A DNA stretch of 51,459 nucleotides from an uncultured Clostridia bacterium (GTDB lineage: Bacteria; Bacillota; Clostridia; Christensenellales; Borkfalkiaceae): the NCBI GenBank assembly GCA_934271245.1, contig CAKQQY010000011.1, forward strand, positions 1 through 51,459, written 5' to 3'. The notes under the pieces were generated by a model. The model saw only the letters and a list, made by a program, of their open reading frames with translations, was not told the origin of the DNA and searched no databases. Positions 24,349 to 32,584 of the stretch are shown here, one piece after another (within the stretch, counting starts at the first letter, position 1; every line of letters starts with the position of its first letter). A program made the position numbers and the translations under genes.

Positions 24349-24373
24349 ATAACGGGAATAAAATAATATATGG

Positions 24374-24402
24374 TTGCAAAATTTGTTGAAAAATGGTAAT
24401 AT
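24374..24402 (+). promoter_or_regulatory. Sigma-A promoter of holA
   Basis: TTGCAA (24374-24379) and TAATAT (24397-24402) are separated by 17 bp, 18 nt before the holA start, with AAAAGGAAA as ribosome site. Confidence 0.55.
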
Positions 24403-24420
24403 AAATCAAAAGGAAACATT

Positions 24421-25389
24421 ATGAAATTCACGCAACTCAAAAATTCGTTGGACGACGGCGAATGTTCATCGGTATATCTTTTGGAAGGGGAAGACGATTA
24501 TTTTAAAAATAAATCGTTAAAACTAATAAAAGATAGGTTTTTATCCGAACCGACCTTTAACTATGCCGAATTTGACGGCAGCGGAGTGGATATGTCAGCG
24601 TTGACCGCATCGCTTTCCGCGTTTCCTTTGATGAGCGAAAAAAGAATAACCGCGGTAAAAAACTTTTATCCGACGAAAGACGTTTTGAAAGGGGATTTTA
24701 AGAGTTTTCTCGAAAAACCGCCTTCTGACGAGATTCTGATAATTCTAAACGATAAAGTTTCCGATACCTTGAAAAAGTTTACGAGCGTGACCGTTGTCGA
24801 TTGCGGCAAAGAAGACGCTTCGGTGTTAAGCCGATGGGTTATCGGCGAATGCGGTAAAAACGGTGTGACGATAGACAGGCAAACTGCCGCGCTTATATGC
24901 GAATATTGTTTATGCGATATGACGCGTATCGAAACGGAAACGGAAAAACTGATAGATTATGCGGGGACCGGCGGCTTTATTACCGCCGAAACGGTGGAAC
25001 TGTTAGTAAATCGGGATAACGAATATAAGATATACGAAATGACCGATTGTATAGGGAAACGTAGGAATTCTGCCGCAATTGAAATTATAAAAGAGATGCT
25101 TTCTAAAGGTGAAACCGCACAACGAATAACGGTAAGCATATATAACTATTTCAGAAGACTTTTACATATCGCTATCAGCGATAAGTCGGATAAAGAACTT
25201 GCGGAATTATTCGGCGTTAAAGAATACGCCGTAAAAAAGACGAGAGAGCAATCGAAAATGTTCAAGAAGAAATCTCTTAAATTCGCGGTGGATTTTTTGT
25301 CGGACTCGGATTATAAAATAAAAAGCGGCGTTGCCGACGCCGATGAGAATATGTGGCTTTCTTTTTTCGAGATAGTAAATAAAGCGTAA
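24421..25389 (+). CDS. holA: DNA polymerase III delta subunit
   Basis: Clamp-loader subunit of 322 aa that opens the beta clamp. Recognisable family features are VYLLEGEDDYFKNKSLKLI near residue 18, FPLMSEKRITAVKNF in the clamp-contacting region, and VELLVNRDNEYKIYEMTDCIGKR before the C-terminal collar domain. The Walker A Lys is naturally absent in delta. comEC-holA is a common Firmicutes order. cdaA follows after 12 nt, so comEC, holA and cdaA may be read together. Confidence 0.88.
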   Translation: MKFTQLKNSLDDGECSSVYLLEGEDDYFKNKSLKLIKDRFLSEPTFNYAEFDGSGVDMSALTASLSAFPLMSEKRITAVKNFYPTKDVLKGDFKSFLEKPPSDEILIILNDKVSDTLKKFTSVTVVDCGKEDASVLSRWVIGECGKNGVTIDRQTAALICEYCLCDMTRIETETEKLIDYAGTGGFITAETVELLVNRDNEYKIYEMTDCIGKRRNSAAIEIIKEMLSKGETAQRITVSIYNYFRRLLHIAISDKSDKELAELFGVKEYAVKKTREQSKMFKKKSLKFAVDFLSDSDYKIKSGVADADENMWLSFFEIVNKA

Positions 25390-25401
25390 CGGAGATGGAA
25401 A

Positions 25402-26211
25402 ATGGATAATTTTATTTATAATTTCAACAAGTTTATCGGAAATATGCAAACTGACGTGTTGTTTGCGGTAATGACTTGCGTATGTTTCGTGTTTTTTCTC
25501 GTTTATTACTTTTTGTTGTTCAAAGTCCTTGCGAATAATCGCGCAGGGAAACTCATAATGGTTTTAAGCGTAATTGTGGTGTTGTTTGCCGCAGTTGCTT
25601 CGTTATGTCTGCCTTATTTAAAGAAAGTTTTTATCCTTTTCCCGATTGCGATAGGTGTTGTCACCGTAAGTTTATTCGCCGTCGAAATAAAAAGAATATT
25701 ATGGTCTAAAAAGGCTATAAAAAGCGAAGTAAAGAAAGGCGAAACGAGCGTCGTGGACGAAAGTCGCATAAAGAAAAATATTACCGAAATTATAAAAGCG
25801 CTCCAGGATATGTCAAAAAATAACGTCGGCGCGATTATAATATTATCGAACGGAAATATTCCCAAACAGATTAAAGACAGCGGCGTTACGGTAGACAGCG
25901 ATATATCCAGCGAACTTATAGAAAGCATATTTTTCCCGAAAACACCGCTTCACGACGGCGCCATGATAATAGAAGGTTCTAAAATAGTTGCGGCTGGTTG
26001 TTTTTTACCTCTTTCGCAGAATATGGATTCACTTCCTAAAGATTTGGGAACAAGACATAGAGCAGGTATAGGAATTACGGAAAATATTGACGTTATATCG
26101 TTAATCGTTTCGGAAGAAACGGGTATTATTTCCGTGGCGAGCGCGGGTAAAATAACGAGATATGCAGATATCAACAAACTTAAAGACGTATTAGGTAACT
26201 ACTACTGGTAA
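25402..26211 (+). CDS. cdaA: Diadenylate cyclase CdaA
   Basis: Makes the essential second messenger c-di-AMP from two ATP. The 269-aa protein has two or three N-terminal membrane helices (about residues 10-95) and a C-terminal DisA_N domain with the catalytic DGA motif at 185-187 (LHDGAMII) and the RHR motif at 218-220 (TRHRAGIG). This matches the membrane-bound CdaA type, not DisA. In most Firmicutes cdaA is followed by cdaR and glmM; here cdaR is absent, and glmM lies 18 kb away. The stop codon overlaps the ribosome site of the next small ORF. Confidence 0.94.
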   Translation: MDNFIYNFNKFIGNMQTDVLFAVMTCVCFVFFLVYYFLLFKVLANNRAGKLIMVLSVIVVLFAAVASLCLPYLKKVFILFPIAIGVVTVSLFAVEIKRILWSKKAIKSEVKKGETSVVDESRIKKNITEIIKALQDMSKNNVGAIIILSNGNIPKQIKDSGVTVDSDISSELIESIFFPKTPLHDGAMIIEGSKIVAAGCFLPLSQNMDSLPKDLGTRHRAGIGITENIDVISLIVSEETGIISVASAGKITRYADINKLKDVLGNYYW

Positions 26212-26224
26212 GGAGATTATAAGT

Positions 26225-26368
26225 ATGAGTGAAAACAGAGAATACGAGTATAACATAGAGAAAAAAGAAGGCGAATCTAACGGGTTCTGGAAAGGCTTCG
26301 GAATTTTCGTTTTATCGGCGGTTCTTTCCGCAATTACCGTTATTGTTCTTTTTACCACGGGATTATAA
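26225..26368 (+). CDS. Small single-pass membrane protein
   Basis: A 47-codon ORF with AAGGAG (26210-26215) overlapping the cdaA stop. The first 20 residues are charged (MSENREYEYNIEKKEGESNG), then FWKGFGIFVLSAVLSAITVI leads into one membrane helix ending FTTGL. No family is recognised. Its position, exactly where cdaR would be expected, and its good ribosome site argue that it is real. A regulatory role for CdaA is speculation. Confidence 0.65.
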   Translation: MSENREYEYNIEKKEGESNGFWKGFGIFVLSAVLSAITVIVLFTTGL

Positions 26369-26371
26369 CGA

Positions 26372-27691
26372 ATGGCGAAAGTTTGCAAGTTCGGCGGTAC
26401 GTCTATGGCGGACGCCGATGCAATCTGTCGCGTAAGAAAAATAATAAAAAGCGATTCCGAAAGGCGATTTATAGTGGTTTCGGCGCCGGGGAAAAGAAAT
26501 CCGTCCGACGTTAAAATTACAGACCTGCTTTATGGTTGTTACGACGATATAGTAAGTAAAGGAAACTGCGCGGAGAAGTTTTCGCGCGTAGCCGAGCGTT
26601 TTATAGGAATCTCAAAAAAATTTAGTCTGAAAATAGATATCGAAGCGTTGATGATAGAAACGCAATCGCAGATGATTGCTAAAAGAAGCCGTGATTTTTG
26701 CGTTTCGCGTGGGGAATATGTATCCGCAAGGCTGCTGGCTGATATTCTCGGATTTGAGTTTATCGATGCCGCAGAGATTATTCGTTTTGCTAAAAACGGT
26801 AAACCCGATTTTAGTACTACGGAAAAAATAATCGAAAAAAGGTTGTCGAAATCGATTGGCGCGGTTATTCCCGGGTTTTACGGCGCGGACGTCAACGGAA
26901 ATTGTTTTACGTTTTCAAGGGGCGGTAGCGACGTTACCGGGGCGATTGTGGCAAGCGGAGTGAATGCCGTATCTTATGAGAATTGGACGGACGTAAACGG
27001 CGTAAAATTCTGTGATCCTAAGATTGTTCCGAATGCAAAAACCGTAGAAATAATGACGTATAAAGAACTGCGTGGATTATCTTATGCGGGCGCGTCGGTA
27101 TTGCACCCCGAATCTATATTCCCTTTGATAAAAAAGAAAATTCCGGTTATGGTAAAAAATACTTTTTACCCAGACGGCAATGGAACCGTAATTATCACCG
27201 ACGAAAGTCGCAAGCGCGAAAACGGCGGTCTTGTCGGTGTTGTGGGAAGAAAGAATTTTACGGTATTATACATAGAGAAAAAGTTAATTGATTCCGACGT
27301 TTCGGCGGCGGAAAGAGTTTTATCCGTATTAAAAGAAAAAGGTTTACGAACCGAACATTTACTTTCGGGAACGGATAAAATATCGGTAGTCGTTCAAAAA
27401 AAAGACGTTTCTATCAATGAGCATTCGGATTTGATGCGTAAAATCGAAAGGCGGATAAATGCGGATAACGTCAGGATAATCGACAACGTTTCATTGATTT
27501 CCGTCGTCGGACGCGGCATAACCGAAATAAACGTTGTGGCAAAAATATTTGCCGCATTAAAAGACGAAAACGTTAAGCTGAAAATGATTGATTACGGAGC
27601 AGACAGGCTGAGCGCTGTTATCGCTGTGTCGAATCCCGATTATGAAAAAAGCATAAAAATTTTATACGATAATTTTAACGGAAGGCAGTAA
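26372..27691 (+). CDS. lysC: Aspartate kinase
   Basis: First step of Lys/Thr/Met and diaminopimelate synthesis: aspartate to aspartyl phosphate. The 439-aa protein has CKFGGTSMADADAI at the N-terminus, FSRGGSDVTGAIVASG in the kinase domain and two C-terminal ACT domains (VGVVGRKNFTVLYIEK and VSLISVVGRGITEI). It is the monofunctional, ACT-regulated type. No other biosynthetic gene of the pathway is nearby. Malic enzyme follows after 1 nt, making a tight pair around four-carbon acids. No convincing ribosome site is seen; coupling with the preceding small ORF, which ends 3 nt earlier, is likely. Confidence 0.92.
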   Translation: MAKVCKFGGTSMADADAICRVRKIIKSDSERRFIVVSAPGKRNPSDVKITDLLYGCYDDIVSKGNCAEKFSRVAERFIGISKKFSLKIDIEALMIETQSQMIAKRSRDFCVSRGEYVSARLLADILGFEFIDAAEIIRFAKNGKPDFSTTEKIIEKRLSKSIGAVIPGFYGADVNGNCFTFSRGGSDVTGAIVASGVNAVSYENWTDVNGVKFCDPKIVPNAKTVEIMTYKELRGLSYAGASVLHPESIFPLIKKKIPVMVKNTFYPDGNGTVIITDESRKRENGGLVGVVGRKNFTVLYIEKKLIDSDVSAAERVLSVLKEKGLRTEHLLSGTDKISVVVQKKDVSINEHSDLMRKIERRINADNVRIIDNVSLISVVGRGITEINVVAKIFAALKDENVKLKMIDYGADRLSAVIAVSNPDYEKSIKILYDNFNGRQ

Positions 27692-27692
27692 T

Positions 27693-28877
27693 ATGGATTA
27701 TTCAAAAGAATCGCTGATTTTGCACGAGAAACTTAAAGGCAAACTGGATATTGTTCCTAAAATAAAGATAAACGATAAAAACGATTTGTCTTTGGCGTAT
27801 ACGCCGGGCGTGGCGGCGCCTTGTCTTGAAATTCAAAAGGATTACGAAAAATCTTTTACGCTTACCGGCAGGGGAAACCTTGTTGCGGTCATAACTGACG
27901 GGACTGCGGTTTTAGGGCTCGGGGATATCGGCCCGGAAGCAGGCATGCCCGTTATGGAAGGTAAATGTCTTTTGCTTAAAGAATTCGGCGGGGTAAACGC
28001 CGTTCCTATATGCGTCAGAAGTAAAGACGTTGACGAAATAGTAAAAACGATAAAACTTATTTCCGGCAGTTTCGGCGGTATAAATCTCGAAGATATTTCC
28101 GCTCCCCGTTGTTTCGAAGTCGAAAGAAAACTTATTGAAGACCCTGAAGTGGATATTCCCGTATTCCATGACGATCAGCACGGAACTGCGATAGTCGTTG
28201 GCGCGGCGGTTACGAACTCGCTTAAATTCGTCGGCAAGGAGTGGAAAGACGTACGTATAGTAATAAGCGGAGCGGGTTCTGCAGGAATAGCGATAGCAAA
28301 AATGATGCTTGCTTTGGGGGCGGGCGACGTCGTTCTGTATGATAGATGCGGGGTCTTATACGACGGGATAGAAAACGTCGACGATTCAAAAAAGGAAATA
28401 GCAAAAGCTACAAATAAAACCAAAATCAAAGGGGGATTAAAAGAAGCCCTTTGCGGCGCGGACGTTTTTGTCGGCGTGAGCGCCGGCGGCATAGTTTCGG
28501 AAGAAATGATAAAAAGCATGAACAAAAACGCGATAGTATTTCCTATGGCGAATCCCGTTCCGGAAATAATGCCCGAACTTGCAATTTCCGCAGGCGCAAA
28601 AATAGTCGGTACCGGCAGAAGCGATTTTCCCAATCAGATAAACAATTTGCTTGTTTTCCCGGGGATTTTCCGCGGAGCGTTGGATTGCAGGGCGAAAGAA
28701 ATCAATGCCGAAATGAAAATCGCTGCGGCAAAGGCGATTGCTTCTTTGATTCCCGAAAACGAATTAAGGGCAGATTATATCATTCCGTCGCCTTTTGATA
28801 AACGCGTTGCTCCGACCGTTGCAAAAGCAGTTGCTGAATCTGCACTTAAAAGTAAAGTCTGTAAAGAAAGTAATTAA
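27693..28877 (+). CDS. NAD(P)-dependent malic enzyme
   Basis: Oxidatively decarboxylates malate to pyruvate. In its 394 aa the short bacterial form is recognised by LSLAYTPGVAAPC with the catalytic Tyr, AVITDGTAVLGLGDIGPEAG, metal site VPVFHDDQHGTAIV-like (DIPVFHDDQHGTAIV) and the dinucleotide fold VISGAGSAGIAIAKMML. FALPANPVPE-type motif appears as FPMANPVPEIMPE. Without the phosphotransacetylase extension it is the SfcA/MalS-like short type. Cofactor preference cannot be fixed by eye. It ends the comEC-holA-cdaA-lysC run. Confidence 0.93.
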   Translation: MDYSKESLILHEKLKGKLDIVPKIKINDKNDLSLAYTPGVAAPCLEIQKDYEKSFTLTGRGNLVAVITDGTAVLGLGDIGPEAGMPVMEGKCLLLKEFGGVNAVPICVRSKDVDEIVKTIKLISGSFGGINLEDISAPRCFEVERKLIEDPEVDIPVFHDDQHGTAIVVGAAVTNSLKFVGKEWKDVRIVISGAGSAGIAIAKMMLALGAGDVVLYDRCGVLYDGIENVDDSKKEIAKATNKTKIKGGLKEALCGADVFVGVSAGGIVSEEMIKSMNKNAIVFPMANPVPEIMPELAISAGAKIVGTGRSDFPNQINNLLVFPGIFRGALDCRAKEINAEMKIAAAKAIASLIPENELRADYIIPSPFDKRVAPTVAKAVAESALKSKVCKESN

Positions 28878-28908
28878 ACTGACTAATAGCGCTAAAGAAA
28901 AATAACGG

Positions 28909-28961
28909 CTACATTTTGGTAAAAAGGTTTAAAAAAAACTTGCTTTTTTGCCAAAATGTAG
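28909..28961. repeat. Inverted repeat overlapping a promoter
   Basis: CTACATTTTGG (28909-28919) and its perfect complement (28951-28961), extended inward by pairing A-runs with T-runs, make a long hairpin 32 nt past the malic enzyme stop. An alternative, smaller hairpin inside it (AAGGTTT/AAACTT, then GCTTTTTT) resembles a weak terminator. The right arm lies within the spacer of the tRNA-Pro promoter. Confidence 0.6.
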
Positions 28962-28968
28962 TTATAAT
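28940..28968 (+). promoter_or_regulatory. Promoter of tRNA-Pro
   Basis: TTGCTT (28940-28945) and consensus TATAAT (28963-28968) have a 17-bp spacer. It would give a leader of about 95 nt before the tRNA; 28970-29071 shows no other feature. Confidence 0.6.
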
Positions 28969-29071
28969 ACAAAGAGTTGTGAGTTCGTTTGCAAAAACCT
29001 GCAACTTCGACGCAATTAAAACAGGTATGAAAAACCGCAAGTTTTAGAGCGTTATCAAATAGTAATTTAAT

Positions 29072-29147
29072 CGGGGTGTAGCGCAGTTGGTAGCGCGCTT
29101 GGTTCGGGACCAAGAGGTCGTGGGTTCAAATCCCGTCACTCCGACCA
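29072..29147 (+). tRNA. tRNA-Pro (anticodon CGG)
   Basis: A 76-nt cloverleaf: acceptor CGGGGTG/CACTCCG, anticodon stem CTTGG/CCAAG around loop TTCGGGA (anticodon CGG), T-arm GTGGG-TTCAAAT-CCC, discriminator A and encoded CCA. It reads CCG. An integrase remnant lies 38 nt downstream, suggesting that the 3' end served as an attachment site. Confidence 0.96.
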
Positions 29148-29149
29148 AC

Positions 29150-29178
29150 AAAAACGGCAGTGTTTAACTGCCGTTTTT
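29150..29178 (+). terminator. Terminator of tRNA-Pro
   Basis: Perfect 12-bp stem AAAAACGGCAGT (29150-29161) / ACTGCCGTTTTT (29167-29178), with a 5-nt loop and a T-run built into the right arm. It begins 2 nt after the CCA end. Confidence 0.92.
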
Positions 29179-29185
29179 CTATGTG

Positions 29186-29392
29186 TTAAAATGGATTGAA
29201 ATTGAATTTTTCGCTTTCACGTTTTACAAACTCTGGTTGTAGGTGCGTGTATATGTTCGCCGTTGTGTCCAATCGGGCGTGACCAAGCCAACGTTGAACG
29301 ATTTTTAAGTTAATGCCACACTCTAAACAATGCGTTGCGAACGTGTGCCGCAAGTCGTGGAGTTTATGTGTCGGGCATAGTTTTTTGTTTTT
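29186..29392 (-). pseudogene. Tyrosine recombinase (phage integrase), C-terminal remnant
   Basis: Read on the minus strand, about 65 codons up to TAA (29186-29188) encode the catalytic C-terminus of a tyrosine recombinase. HKLHDLRHTFATHC contains the catalytic Arg and first His positions, RWLGHARLDTTANIY holds the second His and the nucleophile Tyr, and the end is THLQPEFVKRE. The frame is closed upstream by a stop (29393-29395) in AT-rich DNA, and no start codon or N-terminal domain is found on any frame. It is a dead 3' fragment, pointing towards tRNA-Pro, typical of a decayed integrative element. Confidence 0.88.
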
Positions 29393-29467
29393 TTATATAT
29401 CGGTGACAACCGGTATGATTTTGTATATAAACTCTGTTTTTCAAATAAAAATTATTTTCGAAAACCA

Positions 29468-29496
29468 TTGATTTTTATTTGATAATGTATTATAAT
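29468..29496 (+). promoter_or_regulatory. Promoter of the V-type ATPase operon
   Basis: TTGATT (29468-29473) and consensus TATAAT (29491-29496) with a 17-bp spacer. A leader of about 90 nt follows, with a small AAGGAAG/CTTCCTT hairpin near 29550-29570, before the first gene. Confidence 0.7.
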
Positions 29497-29594
29497 ATTT
29501 AACAATCGGCGTTATATGGGACGGTCGATTAAAACAATATAAAAAAAGGAAGAAAAATATCCTTCCTTGCTTAAAATATAACGGAGAAGAGATT

Positions 29595-29915
29595 ATGAAT
29601 GAAATAATTTCATCTATTTTAGAAGCGGAAAAGAAAGCGGATGAAATAATTACTTCGGCGGGATTACAGGCAAAATCGCTTGTCATCGAAGCGGAAAAGA
29701 AGGCGGACAGGATCCGTAACGACGCCGTAAACGATTTTAAGGCTTTCCGTAAAGAAAGTATCGAAAATGCCGATAAAAAGGCTGACAAGGTTTATGCGGA
29801 AGAAATCGAAGGCGGTAATAAAAAGGCTGCTGAAATAGGTGAAAGCGTCAAGGGAAAAATCGATTCTGTCTCCGACGATATAGTTAAGAAGATAATCGAT
29901 AAATTTCAGGCGTAA
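29595..29915 (+). CDS. ntpF: V-type ATPase subunit G/H (peripheral stalk)
   Basis: A 106-aa, almost entirely helical coiled-coil protein with Ala/Lys/Glu heptads (AEKKADEIITSAG, AEKKADRIRNDAV). It is the first gene of a V-ATPase operon and corresponds to E. hirae NtpF, which pairs with subunit E to form the peripheral stalk. Sequence identity in such coiled coils is weak, so position is the main argument. AACGGAGAAGAG provides the ribosome site. A 133-nt gap with no further ORF separates it from subunit I. Confidence 0.8.
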   Translation: MNEIISSILEAEKKADEIITSAGLQAKSLVIEAEKKADRIRNDAVNDFKAFRKESIENADKKADKVYAEEIEGGNKKAAEIGESVKGKIDSVSDDIVKKIIDKFQA

Positions 29916-30048
29916 TTTAGAACTTTGTGAGTTTTGATAGAAGTTGCGAGTAATTTGCTTTCAATCAAAACCGAGGATTTTCAAAATTATTTTAAGTATC
30001 AGCAAATTCAAAAAATATTTTTACAATTAATTCTAACAGGAACGCGAT

Positions 30049-32052
30049 ATGGCAGTTGTCGAAATGACAAAAATAAAGCTCGTCGGGCTTTTATATCATA
30101 GAGAGAGTATTCTCGACGCTCTTCAAAGAACGGGATGTACGGAAGTGGTCTCAACTCCCGAAATTTCCGATACGGTTTATGTTACCGAAGAAGAGAAAAA
30201 GTCGGTTGTTTCGTCTGATTACGACAGAATAAAAAAAGCAATTGATTTTTTAGAAGAGCATATTGCCTCGTCTAAAGGGAAAAGTTACTATCCGAACGTC
30301 GTTGACGGCGGAAATTTTTTTGTTTCCTACGATGAATTTTTTTCAATTTCCGAAAAAGAAAAAGATTTATTCAGTCTTGTTTCCGAAACGGAGCGTAAAA
30401 GTTCCGTTTTGACGGATAACGGTAATAGGAGAAATAAACTTATCGCGTTAAAGTCACAACTGGAAGTTTATTCGGGCGTAAAAGATAAATTCGCTGATTT
30501 TAAGGATACAGAAAGGGTAAAAGTCTTTTTCGGAAGCGTAAAACAAGAAAAAATCGATGTTTTAAACGAGTTTCTCGATGAAATGCCTTATTCCGGCGTA
30601 GAAGTATTGAAAAAGAACTTTGAATCGGTGATTGCCGTATTCACTTTAAAAGAGTTCGGGCAGGAGGTTTCTACAAAATTAGGGGAGATAGGTTTTACGC
30701 CATGTCCGTTCGATTACGACGTTTCCGCAGACGAAGAGATTCTTCGTATCGATAACGAAATTAAATACTTGTATGCGGAAGACGAATCCGCAGACAAGTT
30801 CGCTTGCGTGAATTACGACAAAATCAAAGACCTTAAAATCCTTGCGGACAATTATAAGTTTAAACTGGAAAAAATAGAAGACAGCGAAAAATTCTGTTGC
30901 ACGGTGCAGACGTTCATTCTTACGGGATATTTCCCGAAAGGTTATGAAGAAAAAGTTTCCGCCGCGGTTAACGAGGTTTCGGATGCGGTTTTTGTGGAAA
31001 TGAGCGAGCCGTCGGCGGACGATAAGCCGCCCACGCTTACCAAAAACGGTCCGTTAGTCTCTCAGGCGGAATTCGTTACGGACATGTATTCGTCACCCGA
31101 TTACAGGGAAATGGATCCTAACAAAGTCGTGTTCTTCTTCTTTATGTTATTTATGGGCGTCATTATGGCAGACGTGGTTTACGGTCTGGCTATGATTGTA
31201 TTCGGAAGAATTCTGGCGCGCAGAATAAAAGTTGATAACGGACCGAAAAAATTATGGAACGTTATCGCTATAAGCGGAGCGTTTACTATGCTGTGGGGAG
31301 CGTTGTTCAACTCGTATTTAGGTTTTTCGTTACCGTTTTATAACGCGATATTACCTAATCCTATACCGCAAGGGAACGATACTTCCGGGCTTATGTCGAT
31401 ATTGCTTATGTGCTTGCTTTTAGGCGTTATACAAATAGCGGTAGGTTATTTCTGTAAAGCTATCAATTCTTTCAGAAGCGGCGATATGGCGGAAGGAATA
31501 TTCGGCGGAATTACCTGGGTAATTTTCTTTATCGGATTTGTTTTCGCGGCGTATACGTTTATAGTGAGTTATCTTATTAAAGACGTGGATACCGGTACAC
31601 CCGTATATCAATTTTTCTTACAGATGCAAATGCCCGGACTTATTATTGCCGGCGGGGCGTTATTTGTTGCGGCCGTTACCGCCGGAAGAAGGGAAAAGGG
31701 TTTCGGTAAATTTACGAAAGCGTTCGGCGCCGTTTACGGGCTTATCAATATTTTCAGCGATATTTTGTCGTATGCGAGGTTGTTCGGACTTCTTCTTTCG
31801 GGTATGATTATATCTCAGACCTTTAACGATATGGGAACGGGAATGTTTTCATCGGGTCCGGTGGGGATTGCGCTCGGCGTATTGGTAATTATTGCAGGGC
31901 ATATATTCAATCTCGGTATGGGCGTTTTAGGCGCTTATATACACGACAGCAGACTTCAGTATATAGAGTTTTTCTCTAAATTCTATACGGGCGAAGGCGA
32001 TAAATTTACGCCTATCGGTTCGAATTTCGAATATATCTATTTAACAAAATAG
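30049..32052 (+). CDS. ntpI: V-type ATPase subunit I (a subunit)
   Basis: Membrane stator of 667 aa that forms the two ion half-channels. Residues 1-335 make the cytoplasmic arm with coiled coils. From about residue 360 there are seven or eight membrane helices, starting VVFFFFMLFMGVIMADVVYGL and including FSDILSYARLFGLLLSGMII, which holds the conserved Arg of the ion path. It ends EFFSKFYTGEGDKFTPI, typical for the family. It precedes the proteolipid gene. Confidence 0.94.
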   Translation: MAVVEMTKIKLVGLLYHRESILDALQRTGCTEVVSTPEISDTVYVTEEEKKSVVSSDYDRIKKAIDFLEEHIASSKGKSYYPNVVDGGNFFVSYDEFFSISEKEKDLFSLVSETERKSSVLTDNGNRRNKLIALKSQLEVYSGVKDKFADFKDTERVKVFFGSVKQEKIDVLNEFLDEMPYSGVEVLKKNFESVIAVFTLKEFGQEVSTKLGEIGFTPCPFDYDVSADEEILRIDNEIKYLYAEDESADKFACVNYDKIKDLKILADNYKFKLEKIEDSEKFCCTVQTFILTGYFPKGYEEKVSAAVNEVSDAVFVEMSEPSADDKPPTLTKNGPLVSQAEFVTDMYSSPDYREMDPNKVVFFFFMLFMGVIMADVVYGLAMIVFGRILARRIKVDNGPKKLWNVIAISGAFTMLWGALFNSYLGFSLPFYNAILPNPIPQGNDTSGLMSILLMCLLLGVIQIAVGYFCKAINSFRSGDMAEGIFGGITWVIFFIGFVFAAYTFIVSYLIKDVDTGTPVYQFFLQMQMPGLIIAGGALFVAAVTAGRREKGFGKFTKAFGAVYGLINIFSDILSYARLFGLLLSGMIISQTFNDMGTGMFSSGPVGIALGVLVIIAGHIFNLGMGVLGAYIHDSRLQYIEFFSKFYTGEGDKFTPIGSNFEYIYLTK

Positions 32053-32096
32053 TTATAAATAAATCATTTTTACTTAATTAAAAGACGGAGGTTTTT

Positions 32097-32576
32097 ATGA
32101 TTCAGGCATTATTGTTGGCAAACGAAGGCGCGGTTGCCACAGACAACGTAGCGTTAGCGATTTTGGGACTTACGCTTTGCGTTATTCTGTGTGGCGCGGG
32201 CTCTGTATTCGGACTATGGTTTACCGGTTCCGCAGCGTCGGGCGTGTTGGCGGAAGACCCCAAAAAGTTCAGTAAGGTTCTCGTTTTGGTAGTTCTTCCC
32301 GCAACGCAGGGTATTTACGGATTTGTATTCGGTATAATCGGTATGGGTAGTATCGGTTCGGTTCCCGCTATGAATATCGTCGCCGCATCCCTGCCTCTTA
32401 TGATAAACGGTTTCCTTTCTGCTATTTTCCAAGGCAAAACAGCAGTAAACGCTATTCACGCCGTTGCTAAAAACGATTCTCTTTCGGGAAAACTAATTCT
32501 TTTCCCCGCAATGATCGAAACGTACGCGATTTTGGCGTTGGTTGTTTCTATCTTAATGCTTAGCGCAGGCGTATAA
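32097..32576 (+). CDS. ntpK: V-type ATPase subunit K (proteolipid, Na+-type)
   Basis: Rotor-ring subunit of 159 aa with four membrane helices (a tandem duplication of the two-helix hairpin). The residues that bind Na+ in E. hirae NtpK all have equivalents: L67, T70 and Q71 in VLPATQGIYGF, Q112 in IFQGKTAVNAI, and E141 in PAMIETYAIL. A proton-type ring would usually lack this Thr/Gln set. The first hairpin has Gln instead of a second ion-carrying carboxylate, as in NtpK. GGAGG lies before the ATG. Confidence 0.94.
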   Translation: MIQALLLANEGAVATDNVALAILGLTLCVILCGAGSVFGLWFTGSAASGVLAEDPKKFSKVLVLVVLPATQGIYGFVFGIIGMGSIGSVPAMNIVAASLPLMINGFLSAIFQGKTAVNAIHAVAKNDSLSGKLILFPAMIETYAILALVVSILMLSAGV

Positions 32577-32584
32577 GGCAACTT

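Noticed and set aside
28451..28798. Plus-strand Arg-rich frame inside malic enzyme
   Set aside because: Out-of-frame shadow of a well-conserved enzyme.
29441..29788. Minus-strand frame of 115 codons over the V-ATPase promoter and subunit G/H
   Set aside because: Ser/Phe-rich shadow of the coiled-coil gene; it covers a consensus promoter on the other strand.
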